Positions 43,123 through 51,973 of a stretch of 64,000 nt of DNA are shown here, one piece after another (position 1 is the stretch's first letter; each line of letters begins with the position of its first letter). The stretch is taken from contig NZ_VLTJ01000029.1 of the NCBI RefSeq assembly GCF_007558815.1, positions 124,001 to 188,000 of the forward strand, read 5' to 3'. This stretch comes from Verticiella sediminum. GTDB taxonomy: Bacteria; Pseudomonadota; Gammaproteobacteria; Burkholderiales; Burkholderiaceae_B. Made by a program: the position numbers and the translations under genes. The notes under the pieces were generated by a model. It had not been told where the DNA came from and did not search any database. It saw nothing but the letters and a program-made list of their open reading frames with translations.

Positions 43123-44766
43123 ATGCCCGAACCTTTGTTGAGCGTGCGCGAACTGTGCGTGTCCTTCGGCGCGCGCCGCGTCCTCGATCACGTGAGTCTG
43201 GATGTCCGGGCAGGCGAAGTCCTCGGCCTGATCGGTGAATCGGGCAGCGGCAAATCCATGACGGCACTGGCCATCATAGGGCTGTTGCCGGCCACCGCCC
43301 AAGCCACCGGCAGCGTGCGTCATGCCGGCACCGAACTCATGCGGCTGGATGAACGCGGCTGGTGTGAGATCCGCGGCCGCGGCATCGGCATGGTGTTCCA
43401 GGACCCCATGACCTCGCTGAATCCGGTGATGACGCTGGGCGCGCAGATCGTCGAGACGATGAAGCGGCGCGACGGCGAAAGCGGTTCGTACCGGCGCCGC
43501 CGCGCCGCCGCGCTGCTGGAGGAAGTCGGCCTGCCCGAGCCCGAGCGCATGCTCGGCCGGCGCCCGTTCGAGCTGTCCGGCGGGCAGCAGCAGCGCGCCA
43601 TGATCGCCATGATGCTCGCCGCCGAACCGAAGGTGCTCATCGCGGACGAGCCGACGACGGCGCTCGACGTGACCACCCAGGCCCAGGTGCTGCGTCTGCT
43701 CCTCGACGTGCAGCGTCGCAGGGGCATGGCCATGCTCTTCATCTCCCACGATCTGGATGCGGTGCTGGCGATGGCCGACCGCGTGGCCGTGATGCGCGGC
43801 GGCCGCCTGCTCGAACAGGGCCCTGTCGGCACGGTGCTCGACACGCCCGCCCACGATTACACCCGGCAGTTGCTCGACGCCTATGCGCGCCTGCCCGCGC
43901 GGCGAACGCCGGCGGCACCGGCATCCACCTCCCCCGCCATCGCGCTCGAGGACGTGAGCGTGAACTATGGCGCGGCCACCGTGCTGCGCGGCGTGAGCCT
44001 GACGCTCGCGCCGGGGCGCACACTCGGCGTGGCAGGCGAATCCGGCTCGGGCAAGACCACCCTCGCGCGCGCCATGCTGGGACTCGTGCGTCCGAGCCGG
44101 GGACGGCTGCGCGTATGCGGTCAGGATCCGCATGCGCCAACCTCGCGCGCGCAGTTCGCTCGCTTGTGCCAATACGTGTTCCAGGACACTTCCGGCAGCC
44201 TCAATCCTCGACGCACCCTGGAACAGACACTGGGCGAAGCCCTGGAAATGCGCGCCGCCGGCGCGCGCGAAACGGCAGCGCACGTGCGCGAGCATGGCGC
44301 TCACCTGATGACGCAGGTCGGACTCGATCCCGCCTTGCTGATGCGCTATCCGCACCAGTTGTCAGGCGGCCAGCGCCAGCGCATCGTCATTGCGCGCGCG
44401 CTCGCCATGCAGCCGCAGGTGCTGATCTGCGACGAGCCGGTCTCGGCGCTGGATGCCACCGTGCGCAACCAGGTGCTCGACTTGCTCGTGCGACTGCGCG
44501 ACGAGCATGCGCTCACCCTGGTGTTCATCGGGCATGACCTCGCGGTGATGGAATCCCTGGTCGACGAGGTGCTGGTGTTGCGTCGCGGTGAGGTCGAAGA
44601 GTACGGCGCCAGCCAGGCGGTGTTCGACGCGCCGCGCTCGGCCTACGCCCGCGAGCTGCTCGACGCGGCCCGCCTGGGTCGCCGGCGGCACGGGGTGGCC
44701 GGGATGACCGAAGTGCCTGAGGCGGCCCGGACAGGGACGACGTGCGCCGCCGCACTGGCGGCGTGA
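43123..44766 (+). CDS. Fused ABC transporter ATPase (DppD-DppF type)
   Basis: A 547-residue protein with two ATPase domains. Domain one: Walker A GESGSGKS (near 38), signature LSGGQQQR, Walker B LIADEPTTALD, H-loop SHDLD. Domain two (from residue about 265): GESGSGKTT, LSGGQRQR, LICDEPVSALD, GHDLA. In dipeptide systems these are usually separate DppD and DppF; a single fused chain is also common. AGGA lies ahead of the ATG. It energises the permeases before it. Confidence 0.92.
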   Translation: MPEPLLSVRELCVSFGARRVLDHVSLDVRAGEVLGLIGESGSGKSMTALAIIGLLPATAQATGSVRHAGTELMRLDERGWCEIRGRGIGMVFQDPMTSLNPVMTLGAQIVETMKRRDGESGSYRRRRAAALLEEVGLPEPERMLGRRPFELSGGQQQRAMIAMMLAAEPKVLIADEPTTALDVTTQAQVLRLLLDVQRRRGMAMLFISHDLDAVLAMADRVAVMRGGRLLEQGPVGTVLDTPAHDYTRQLLDAYARLPARRTPAAPASTSPAIALEDVSVNYGAATVLRGVSLTLAPGRTLGVAGESGSGKTTLARAMLGLVRPSRGRLRVCGQDPHAPTSRAQFARLCQYVFQDTSGSLNPRRTLEQTLGEALEMRAAGARETAAHVREHGAHLMTQVGLDPALLMRYPHQLSGGQRQRIVIARALAMQPQVLICDEPVSALDATVRNQVLDLLVRLRDEHALTLVFIGHDLAVMESLVDEVLVLRRGEVEEYGASQAVFDAPRSAYARELLDAARLGRRRHGVAGMTEVPEAARTGTTCAAALAA

Positions 44767-44773
44767 ACCGGGT

Positions 44774-45592
44774 TCACCGGCGTTCGACCAGCGCGTCGAA
44801 CGTGCCCGCCCCGAGCGCGGCGCCATGCACGGCGAGGTGCGCGCCCAGTTGTATCGCCTGCAGCAGGGCGCGATCGCTCGCGCCCAGATCGAGAGCGCCC
44901 CGGACCGCGCTGCGCAGCGCGGCCGGATCGAAACCGGTGAAGCAGGCATGCAGCGCGGTTTCGACGATGGCGCGCTCGACGGGCGCCAGCCCTGTGCCGG
45001 GGCGGCCCTGCTCGAGAAAGTCCAGCATCGCCTCCAGATAACCAGGATCGGCAACGGCCAGGTGATCGATGGCCGCGTTGCGTCCAGGAAGCAGGCGGCG
45101 CGCGCGCTCGCGAGGCTGCGAGACCGGTGTCGATTCGCCCGCTGTCTCGATGCGCGCGGCCTGCCAACCGGCTTCGCTGGCCAGGATGTCCACGCTCTGG
45201 CAGACGGCGTCCAGGCCCTGCGCCGTGACCAGATGCAGCACGTCGAAAATATCGGCAGGCGTGGCCCCGACCGCCAGGGCGCGCTCCATATGCGTGCGCA
45301 GCCCCGCGCCGAACAGATGCGTCGCCGATGCGTCCAGCGCGACGTAGATCAGCTCCACCATGCGCTCGGACAGCGGACCGTGGCGCGCCGGATGGCCGGC
45401 ATAGCTCGCGTAGCGCTCCAGGAACGCGGGGTTGTGCACGAGCAGCGCTTCGGTCCACGGCCGCCAATAGCCGCGCTCGGCCATGAAATGCGCCTTGATG
45501 CGTTCGCGCTCGCCAGGGCCCGCACGCCCGCCGGTATCCGGCTGCGCGGCGTCCGCTGGAGACCGGGCCGGTTCCGGTTCATGTCTGGTCAT
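44774..45592 (-). CDS. Carboxymuconolactone decarboxylase family protein, two-domain
   Basis: A 272-residue protein with two CMD/AhpD-like helical repeats: one with HLFGAGLRTHMERALAVGAT (near residue 92), the second with QAIQLGAHLAVHGAALGAG near the C terminus. Neither has the AhpD CxxC, so peroxidase chemistry is unlikely. It is the last gene of the minus-strand acyl-CoA operon and overlaps the double SDR by 14 bases. The real reaction is unknown; a gamma-lactone or keto acid is possible. Confidence 0.8.
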   Translation of the reverse strand: MTRHEPEPARSPADAAQPDTGGRAGPGERERIKAHFMAERGYWRPWTEALLVHNPAFLERYASYAGHPARHGPLSERMVELIYVALDASATHLFGAGLRTHMERALAVGATPADIFDVLHLVTAQGLDAVCQSVDILASEAGWQAARIETAGESTPVSQPRERARRLLPGRNAAIDHLAVADPGYLEAMLDFLEQGRPGTGLAPVERAIVETALHACFTGFDPAALRSAVRGALDLGASDRALLQAIQLGAHLAVHGAALGAGTFDALVERR

Positions 45593-46829
45593 CTTGCCGT
45601 TCCTCTTGCAGTTTGCCGTTCGCTTCGGGCCGCGCGTTGGGCCGGAACACTTGTCCGGTCAGGTACTGGGCTCCCGCCCCGGCCAGAAAGCGCAGCCAAG
45701 GGGCCAGAGCCTCGGGCGACTGCCCGGGCGCCACTTCCACCGCATTGACGCGCAAGGCGCGCCCGCCCAGCTCGCACGCCAGCGTAGCGACGAGCATGCG
45801 CGCGGCAGCGGCCAGGCCGGCGTCTTCCCACGATGCCTCGCGGGCGGGAGGCAACAACAGAGTGAGGCTGGCCTGCTCGCGGTGCTCGCTCGCGAAGCGC
45901 ATCGCCGCGGCACGCACGGCCTGCAGCGAGTCGGCGCACGCGAGCGGCGAGACGTCGAGCACGCCGGGATAGGCCGCGCCTGCGGGGTTCACAGCGATGC
46001 CGGACCAGATCTGCGCTCCCTCGCCCACGACACGCAGCGACGATGGCGCTTCCAGCGCCACGGGCGCCGCGTCCACCGGCGCCACGGTCGCGCTGCCGCC
46101 GAACACCGAGGACCCCCCATCCACCGACACGACCTGTCCGCTCAAGACGCGAGCATCGCGGCTGGCCAGAAAGCGCATGGCCTGCGCCATCTCCTCGGGC
46201 TGCGCCATGCGGCCCAGGGGGATCTTGGCCACGGCGCGCGCCGGGTCGAGCCGGCCGGCGGCGATCAGGCTCTGGACCAGCTCCGTCCTCACGAAGCCGG
46301 GGCACAGCACGGTCACGCCGAGATCCGGCCGGGCTCGTGCCAGCGCCTGGGTCTGCGCGATCAGGCCCGCCTTGGTGGGGCTGTACGCGCCGCGAAACGG
46401 GATCGCGTGCAGCCCGGCGCCCGAGGACACGTTGACAATGCGCGCCCCCGGCGACAGGCGTGGCGCGACCGCGCGGACGATGCGCGCCGGCGCTTCGAGG
46501 TTGATCGCGACCAGGCGCTGCCACTGCGCGTCGCCGTGCCCGACGATGGGCAGCCCGCTGGTGTCCGACATGCCGGCATTGTTGATGACGGCATCGAGCG
46601 CGGGCAGCCCGGCGGCCATGATGCGCACCTCGGCCCCGCGGGTGAGGTCCACTGGCAGCGCCATGTGCGGTGCAGTTGCAGTCGCGGCCGCGGGCAACGC
46701 CTCGACCAGCGCGTGTAGCGCCGCCGCGTTGCGATCCAGCAGCAGGCAGCGCCAGCCGTGCGTGGCGAAGCACCACGCCGCCGCGCGGCCAATGCCCGAC
46801 GCCGCCCCGGTGATGAGGACTGTCTCCAT
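45579..46829 (-). CDS. Double short-chain dehydrogenase protein, second half degenerate
   Basis: A 416-residue protein. Residues 1-250 form a complete SDR: TGAASGIGRA (7-16), NNAG near 88, a serine in NVSSGAG and the YSPTK pair, then VSVDGGSS. Residues about 270-400 look like a second SDR that has lost the cofactor loop and Tyr-Lys pair but keeps the helix-strand order and a final LTGQVFRPN. A fused inactive SDR may stabilise or regulate the active one. AGAAG precedes the ATG at 46829. It lies 47 bases after another SDR gene. Confidence 0.82.
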   Translation of the reverse strand: METVLITGAASGIGRAAAWCFATHGWRCLLLDRNAAALHALVEALPAAATATAPHMALPVDLTRGAEVRIMAAGLPALDAVINNAGMSDTSGLPIVGHGDAQWQRLVAINLEAPARIVRAVAPRLSPGARIVNVSSGAGLHAIPFRGAYSPTKAGLIAQTQALARARPDLGVTVLCPGFVRTELVQSLIAAGRLDPARAVAKIPLGRMAQPEEMAQAMRFLASRDARVLSGQVVSVDGGSSVFGGSATVAPVDAAPVALEAPSSLRVVGEGAQIWSGIAVNPAGAAYPGVLDVSPLACADSLQAVRAAAMRFASEHREQASLTLLLPPAREASWEDAGLAAAARMLVATLACELGGRALRVNAVEVAPGQSPEALAPWLRFLAGAGAQYLTGQVFRPNARPEANGKLQEERQDDQT

Positions 46830-46876
46830 CTTTGCTTCTTGTCGTTTCCGGCGCCGGCCGGCGCCTGAGCCCGTGG

Positions 46877-47635
46877 TCAGATGTTGGTGAAGGTCACGCC
46901 GCCATCCACCGCCAGCGACTGGGCCGTGATGAACCCCGCCTCGTCGCTGGCCAGAAAGCAGATGCCGCGCGCGATGTCGGCGACGTTGCCGAGCCGCCCC
47001 AGCGGCGTACGCGACACGCGCAATGCATCGCGCTCGGCGTTGCGATTGCGCTGGGTGCCCTCCGTGGGTACGGCGGAGGGGCAGACGGCGTTGACGCGGA
47101 TGCGGCGCGCGCCCAGCTCGGCGGCCGCCGCGCGCGTGATGCCGAGCACGCCGGCCTTGATGCCCGAGTACACCACCGAGTTCAGCGTGGAGCGCAGCGC
47201 GGCGGTCGAGGCCACGTTGACGATGGCGCCGCCGCGCTCCGAGTCCATCACTTCGCTGGCCGCCTGGATGCCCCAGATGATCGCCTTGAAACCGATGTCG
47301 ATCATGCGATCGACGGTTTCGGGCGCGATGTCCGGCACCGCCTGGTAGCGTACCCAGGCAGCGTTGTTGACGAGGATGTCCAGGCGCTCCCGCTGTTCGT
47401 AGGCTTGACGCACCGCGGCCTGCACGCCTTCGCGGTGCGCCATGTTCTGCACCACGCCGAAGGCGGTGCCGCCGGCGCTGCGGATGGCCTCGACGGTGGC
47501 GTCCACGAATTCTTCCTTGAGGTCGTTCACCCCCACGATGGCGCCGCGTGCCGCCATCTGGACCGCGGCTTCGCGCCCGATGCCATTGCCGGCGCCCGTG
47601 ATGAGGGCGACTCGCCCTGCCATGTCCTGTTGCAT
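46877..47635 (-). CDS. SDR family oxidoreductase
   Basis: A 252-residue short-chain dehydrogenase with TGAGNGIGRE (13-22), NNAAW near 90, and the active site as Ser in NVASTAALRS and Tyr-Lys in VYSGIKAG, ending LAVDGGVTFTNI. It probably oxidises a hydroxy intermediate of the acyl-CoA pathway. It lies 21 bases after the small acyl-CoA dehydrogenase gene and before the double SDR, inside one operon. Confidence 0.87.
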   Translation of the reverse strand: MQQDMAGRVALITGAGNGIGREAAVQMAARGAIVGVNDLKEEFVDATVEAIRSAGGTAFGVVQNMAHREGVQAAVRQAYEQRERLDILVNNAAWVRYQAVPDIAPETVDRMIDIGFKAIIWGIQAASEVMDSERGGAIVNVASTAALRSTLNSVVYSGIKAGVLGITRAAAAELGARRIRVNAVCPSAVPTEGTQRNRNAERDALRVSRTPLGRLGNVADIARGICFLASDEAGFITAQSLAVDGGVTFTNI

Positions 47636-47656
47636 GCTTGCTCCTTGCTTTGCCGT

Positions 47657-48616
47657 TCAGGCCGCGGCGATGAATGCGCGGCCGATGTCCTGCGCCAGCG
47701 CGCCGCTGCCGAATGCCGCATCCACCTTGCGGATGTCGCGCAGCGACCAATGCAGCGGCATCTCCCAGGTGAAACCCATGCCCCCATGCAGATGGATGGC
47801 CTTCTCCAGGATGAAGGCCGCGCTCTCGATGGCGCTCGCCAGTGCGGTGGCGGCCGCCCGGGCCTGGCCGAACTCGTCGGTGGCCAGCACGCGGCGGATC
47901 GCCGCCCCGCTCGCCTCCTGCTGCAGGCGCATGCGGGCAAGCCAATGGCGCACCGCCTGCTTGGCCGACAAGGGGCGGCCGAACTGCACACGCGTGGCCA
48001 TGTAGGTGGCGGTACGCTCGAGTGCGCCCTCGGCCGCGCCGTGCACGGAGCCGGCGAGCAGCAGGCGGGCGTCTTCCTGCAGCCCCGCCCAGGCCTCGGC
48101 GGACAGGCGGGCCAGCACGCGCGCCGCATCCAGCTCGAGCCAGTAGACGGGATGCTCAGGGTCGAGCGCCGTATCGGCCTGCCGCTCCACGCTGGCCATC
48201 TCGATCAGCGCGGCGCCCTCGCCGTCGCCGACCAGCGCCCAGTCGGCCTGGTCGGCGTAGCCGGCGTCGGTGGCGACGCCATCCGCCAGGCTGCCGCGCC
48301 AGGCGATGCTGGCAAGCTTCTCGCCGGCCACGATGGCGGCCGCCTCGGGCGTGCCCGCCAGCGCCTTGGCCAACAGAACCTGCTCGACCAGCGGAAACCG
48401 CAACTGCAACCTGCCCGCGGTCTGCACGATGGGCAGCGCGAACGCGATGCCCAGGCCCAGACCACCGTCGTCCTCGGCCGCACACACGCCCAGCAGGCCG
48501 GCCTGGGCCAGCACGCCGGCGGCCTCGCGCACCTCGCGCCCCTGGGCGTCGGCAATGGCGGCGGCAGCGGCCTCGGCAAACTCCTCTGGCCGCAGGCTAT
48601 CGTCTTGTATTGTCAT
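47657..48616 (-). CDS. Acyl-CoA dehydrogenase, short subunit of a probable heteromer
   Basis: A 319-residue acyl-CoA dehydrogenase-fold protein, shorter than the usual 380-400. The FAD/substrate middle domain is reduced (ALTEPxxGSD is absent), while the C-terminal bundle with HLHGGMGFTWEMPLHWSLRD is kept. No catalytic Glu in a YEGT-type motif is seen. Such shortened chains pair with a full-length partner, as in steroid side-chain (FadE28/29-type) and pimeloyl-CoA dehydrogenases. Its start lies one base after the full-length gene's stop, matching such a pair. Confidence 0.82.
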   Translation of the reverse strand: MTIQDDSLRPEEFAEAAAAAIADAQGREVREAAGVLAQAGLLGVCAAEDDGGLGLGIAFALPIVQTAGRLQLRFPLVEQVLLAKALAGTPEAAAIVAGEKLASIAWRGSLADGVATDAGYADQADWALVGDGEGAALIEMASVERQADTALDPEHPVYWLELDAARVLARLSAEAWAGLQEDARLLLAGSVHGAAEGALERTATYMATRVQFGRPLSAKQAVRHWLARMRLQQEASGAAIRRVLATDEFGQARAAATALASAIESAAFILEKAIHLHGGMGFTWEMPLHWSLRDIRKVDAAFGSGALAQDIGRAFIAAA

Positions 48617-48617
48617 G

Positions 48618-49820
48618 TCAGAGGTCCTTCGGCAGTTTCATGATGCGCTGGGCGATGACGTCCAGTTGCACCTCGGAGGTGCCGGCGTAGATCGTCTCGG
48701 CGCGGGAGAAGAGGTAGGCCGTCGTGAAGTGCTTGCGCGCGCGCTGCGCGAGCGCGCTCGAGCGCGGGCCCACGTGCGAGACCATGGCGCGGGCCAGCGC
48801 GGCGAACGCCTGATGGCACTCGGACCAGTAGAGCTTAGTCAGCGAGCCGCGCGCGCCGATCTCGTCGCCCGCCATGAGCTGCTCCACCGAGCGCTCGACC
48901 AGCCCCTTCAAGGCGTCGATCTGGCACACCACGTCGCCGATGCGGCGCTGGTAGTAGCCGTCCTCGAGCAGGCGCGCGAGCTGCGCGTCGGACTTGCAGG
49001 CACGCACCAGCGCGCGCAGCTCGGCCTCGAAGCGCCAGGCGCGGTACATGCGGTTGGTGGCCCGTTCGATCGACAGGACGCGCACCGCCGCGCCCCAGCC
49101 TTCGTCCGGCGCCCCCAGGCGTGCGCTGTCCGGCACCACGACATCGTCGAAGAACACCTCGGCGAAAGACTCCTTGTCGTCGATCGACTTGATCGGCGCC
49201 ACGCGGATGCCCGGCGTGTCCATCGGCACGGCGAACATCAGCATGCCGCGGTGCTTGTCGGCCACGGTGCCGGTGCGCGTGAGCAGCAGGCAGTAGTGCG
49301 CCTTGGCCGCGCCGCTGGTCCAGATCTTCTGGCCGTTGATGCGCCAGGTGTCGCCTTCCTGCACGGCCTTGGTGCGCAGCCGGGCGAGGTCCGAGCCCGC
49401 GTCCGGCTCGGAGAAACCCTGGCACCAGTAGCGGCGCATGGCCAGGATGTCCGGCAGGAAGCCCTGCTTCTGGGCTTCGGTGCCCACGGTCATGACGATC
49501 GGGCCGGCCAGCTCCTTGCCGATCGAGCTGACGCTCTCGGGCATCATGAGCGCGCCGATCTCCTTGTTCACCGCCAGGTGTTCGCGCAGCGTCAGGCCGT
49601 GGCCGCCATAGACCTTGGGCCAGGTCATGCCGGCCAGCCCGGCCTGGTACATCGCAGTCTCCCAGTCGCGGCACTCGTCCAGTGTGGGCGCGCGATAGGC
49701 GGGACTGTCGGCCCGCATGTGCCCGGGCAGGTTGGCGGCGAGCCACTGGCGGGCGTGCGCGCGATACGCGTCGCGCCGCGCGGCGGGGTCGGGCACCGCC
49801 ACGTCGGTATCGAATTGCAT
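48618..49820 (-). CDS. Acyl-CoA dehydrogenase, long subunit of a probable heteromer
   Basis: A 400-residue acyl-CoA dehydrogenase with WCQGFSEPDAGSDLARLRT (near residue 135) and the C-terminal RAETIYAGTSEVQLDVIA. The usual catalytic Glu of YEGT is Ala here (IYAGTSE). This loss, together with the coupled short subunit, fits the alpha2-beta2 enzymes in which the base has moved. GAGGA precedes the ATG at 49820. It probably desaturates a bulky or dicarboxylic acyl-CoA made by the synthetase upstream. Confidence 0.85.
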   Translation of the reverse strand: MQFDTDVAVPDPAARRDAYRAHARQWLAANLPGHMRADSPAYRAPTLDECRDWETAMYQAGLAGMTWPKVYGGHGLTLREHLAVNKEIGALMMPESVSSIGKELAGPIVMTVGTEAQKQGFLPDILAMRRYWCQGFSEPDAGSDLARLRTKAVQEGDTWRINGQKIWTSGAAKAHYCLLLTRTGTVADKHRGMLMFAVPMDTPGIRVAPIKSIDDKESFAEVFFDDVVVPDSARLGAPDEGWGAAVRVLSIERATNRMYRAWRFEAELRALVRACKSDAQLARLLEDGYYQRRIGDVVCQIDALKGLVERSVEQLMAGDEIGARGSLTKLYWSECHQAFAALARAMVSHVGPRSSALAQRARKHFTTAYLFSRAETIYAGTSEVQLDVIAQRIMKLPKDL

Positions 49821-49828
49821 GGTTGTCC

Positions 49829-51970
49829 TCAATGAACGGATTGCGGCTCGCGCGGCGGAATCATCAGCGCGTCGAGCACGACGACGCCTTCGCCCTCGGG
49901 CTTGACGAGTACCGGGTTCATGTCGATCTCGGCCACGTCGGCGGCGTGGCGGCAGGCGAACTCGGAGAGACGGGCCACCGTGCGGGCGGCGGCCTGCACG
50001 TCGGCCCTGGCCTGGCCGCGCGCGCCGTCGAGCAGGGCGAAGAGCTTGAGCCCGCGGATCATGGCCAGGGCCTCGTCCTCGGAAACAGGCGCCACCTGCA
50101 CGGCGACGTCCTTGAGCACCTCGGCATAGATGCCGCCCATGCCCACCATGACCACCGGGCCGAAGACCGGATCGCGCGAGACGCCCATGATGAGCTCGGT
50201 GCCGCCCCTGGCCATGGGCGCGACCAGCACGCCTTCGACGCGGGCGCCCGGCGCGCGCTCGGCCACGCGGGCGAGGATGCGGGCGTAGGCCGCGCGCACG
50301 GCGTCCTCGCTGGCGAGGTTCAGCTCGACGCCGCCGACCTCGGTCTTGTGCGCGATGTCCTCGGAGACGATCTTCAGCACCACGGGCCAGCCCATGCGTG
50401 CGGCGTGGCGCGCCGCGTCGTCGGCGGTCGTGGCGATCGCCTCGTCGAGCACCGGGACCCCCGCCGCGGCCAGGATCTTCTTCGCGTGGTATTCGTTCCG
50501 GAAAACCTCGGCGGGCAGCGGCGCAGCCGCGCCGCGGCAGCCGAGCGGCGCCGGCTGCGTCGCCAGCCCGCCCAGGCGCACCAGGCCGGCCAGGCCCTGG
50601 GCCGCCGCGTCGATGGTCGGAAACACCGGAATGCCCAGGGCATTGATCTCGGCGACGGCATCGGCCGGGCCGCGGCTGATGACCATCAGCAGCTTCTCGG
50701 GGTGCGCCTCGCGCACTTGCGCCAGCGCCTGCATGTACACCCCGCGCAGCCGCGAGTTGTACAGCGAGAGCGAAAGGAACAGCAGGGTGGCGTCGCTGCC
50801 CGGGTCGTCCATCAGGGCCGACAGCACGCTCAGCAGGATCTCCGGGCGCGAGGAGACCTGGGCGGAGGCATCCACCGGATTGTTGGTACCTGCGCCCGGC
50901 AACGCGGCGCGGATGCGCTCGCGCGTGGCGTCGGCCAGCGCCGGCATCCGCATGCCGGCGTTGGCCATGGCGTCGGCCATCATGATCCCGAAGCCGCCCG
51001 AGGCGGCCACCAGGGCGACCCGGTTGCCCTTGGGCAGGCGGTGCGGCATGAGCTGGGACGCTGCATGCGCGACATCCAGCAGCGCCTCGATCGAATGCAC
51101 GCGCAGCGCGCCGTGGCGGCGGAACACCGCATCGATGACGGCATCCGAGCCGGCCAGCGCGCCGGTGTGCGATGCCGCCGCGGCCTGGCCCTGCTCGGTC
51201 GAACCGATCTTGAGCACGATGACGGGCTTGCCGCGCGTACGGGCGAGCTCGAGCGCCTCGATCAGCCTGCCCGCGTCGCGGCAGGTCTCCATCACGCACA
51301 GGATGACGCGCGTGGCCGGGTCGTCCACCAGCGCCGCCAGCCCGTCGGCCACGTCCACGTCGGCCTCGTTGCCGGTGGCGATGAAGCGGCTGACGCCCAG
51401 GCCGCGCTGCACGATGTTCTGCATGGCGAAGCTGCCCACATTGCCGGACTGCGACACGATGCCGACATCGCCCGCGCTGGGCATATATTCCTCGAGCACC
51501 ACGGAGAACGAGCCGATCGCCGCTTCGGCCACACTGACCGTGCCCAGGCAGTTCGGCCCGAGCAGGCGCATGCCGGCCTCGCGCGCGATGTCCACCATCT
51601 CGGCCTGCATCTCGGCGCCTTCGGGGCCGGCCTCGGCAAAGCCTGCCGACAGCATGACGACTGCCCGCACGCCGCGCGCGGCGCAATCCCGGACCGCCTC
51701 CACCGCCGCGCGCGCCGGCACGGCGACGACCGCCATGTCGGGTGCCTGCGGCGTGTCGCGCACCGAGGCATAGGCCGGCAGACCCTGGATCTCGCCGCCC
51801 TTGGGGTTGATCGGGTAGATGGCGCCGGCATAGCCGTACTTGCGCAGCAGGTGCACCGGGCGGCCGCCGATCTTGGTGTAGTCCTCGGAAGCCCCCACCA
51901 CGGCGATGCCGCGCGCGGCGAAGAAAGCCTCCAGCCCCGCGCCAGGGCGCGGGCGATCGGAATGCGTCAT
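49829..51970 (-). CDS. ADP-forming acyl-CoA synthetase (acetate-CoA ligase-like), fused subunits
   Basis: A 713-residue protein with the alpha and beta parts of NDP-forming acyl-CoA synthetases in one chain. The N-terminal CoA-binding domain begins GIAVVGASEDYTKIGGRPV (21-39); SQSGNVGS and the probable phospho-His in ASHTGALAGSD follow; the C-terminal ATP-grasp domain (from about residue 490) includes VLKIVSEDIAHKTEVGGV. It activates a carboxylate with ATP and CoA, giving ADP and phosphate. It lies eight bases before the long acyl-CoA dehydrogenase and replaces an AMP-forming ligase in this operon. Confidence 0.9.
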   Translation of the reverse strand: MTHSDRPRPGAGLEAFFAARGIAVVGASEDYTKIGGRPVHLLRKYGYAGAIYPINPKGGEIQGLPAYASVRDTPQAPDMAVVAVPARAAVEAVRDCAARGVRAVVMLSAGFAEAGPEGAEMQAEMVDIAREAGMRLLGPNCLGTVSVAEAAIGSFSVVLEEYMPSAGDVGIVSQSGNVGSFAMQNIVQRGLGVSRFIATGNEADVDVADGLAALVDDPATRVILCVMETCRDAGRLIEALELARTRGKPVIVLKIGSTEQGQAAAASHTGALAGSDAVIDAVFRRHGALRVHSIEALLDVAHAASQLMPHRLPKGNRVALVAASGGFGIMMADAMANAGMRMPALADATRERIRAALPGAGTNNPVDASAQVSSRPEILLSVLSALMDDPGSDATLLFLSLSLYNSRLRGVYMQALAQVREAHPEKLLMVISRGPADAVAEINALGIPVFPTIDAAAQGLAGLVRLGGLATQPAPLGCRGAAAPLPAEVFRNEYHAKKILAAAGVPVLDEAIATTADDAARHAARMGWPVVLKIVSEDIAHKTEVGGVELNLASEDAVRAAYARILARVAERAPGARVEGVLVAPMARGGTELIMGVSRDPVFGPVVMVGMGGIYAEVLKDVAVQVAPVSEDEALAMIRGLKLFALLDGARGQARADVQAAARTVARLSEFACRHAADVAEIDMNPVLVKPEGEGVVVLDALMIPPREPQSVH

Positions 51971-51973
51971 GGC

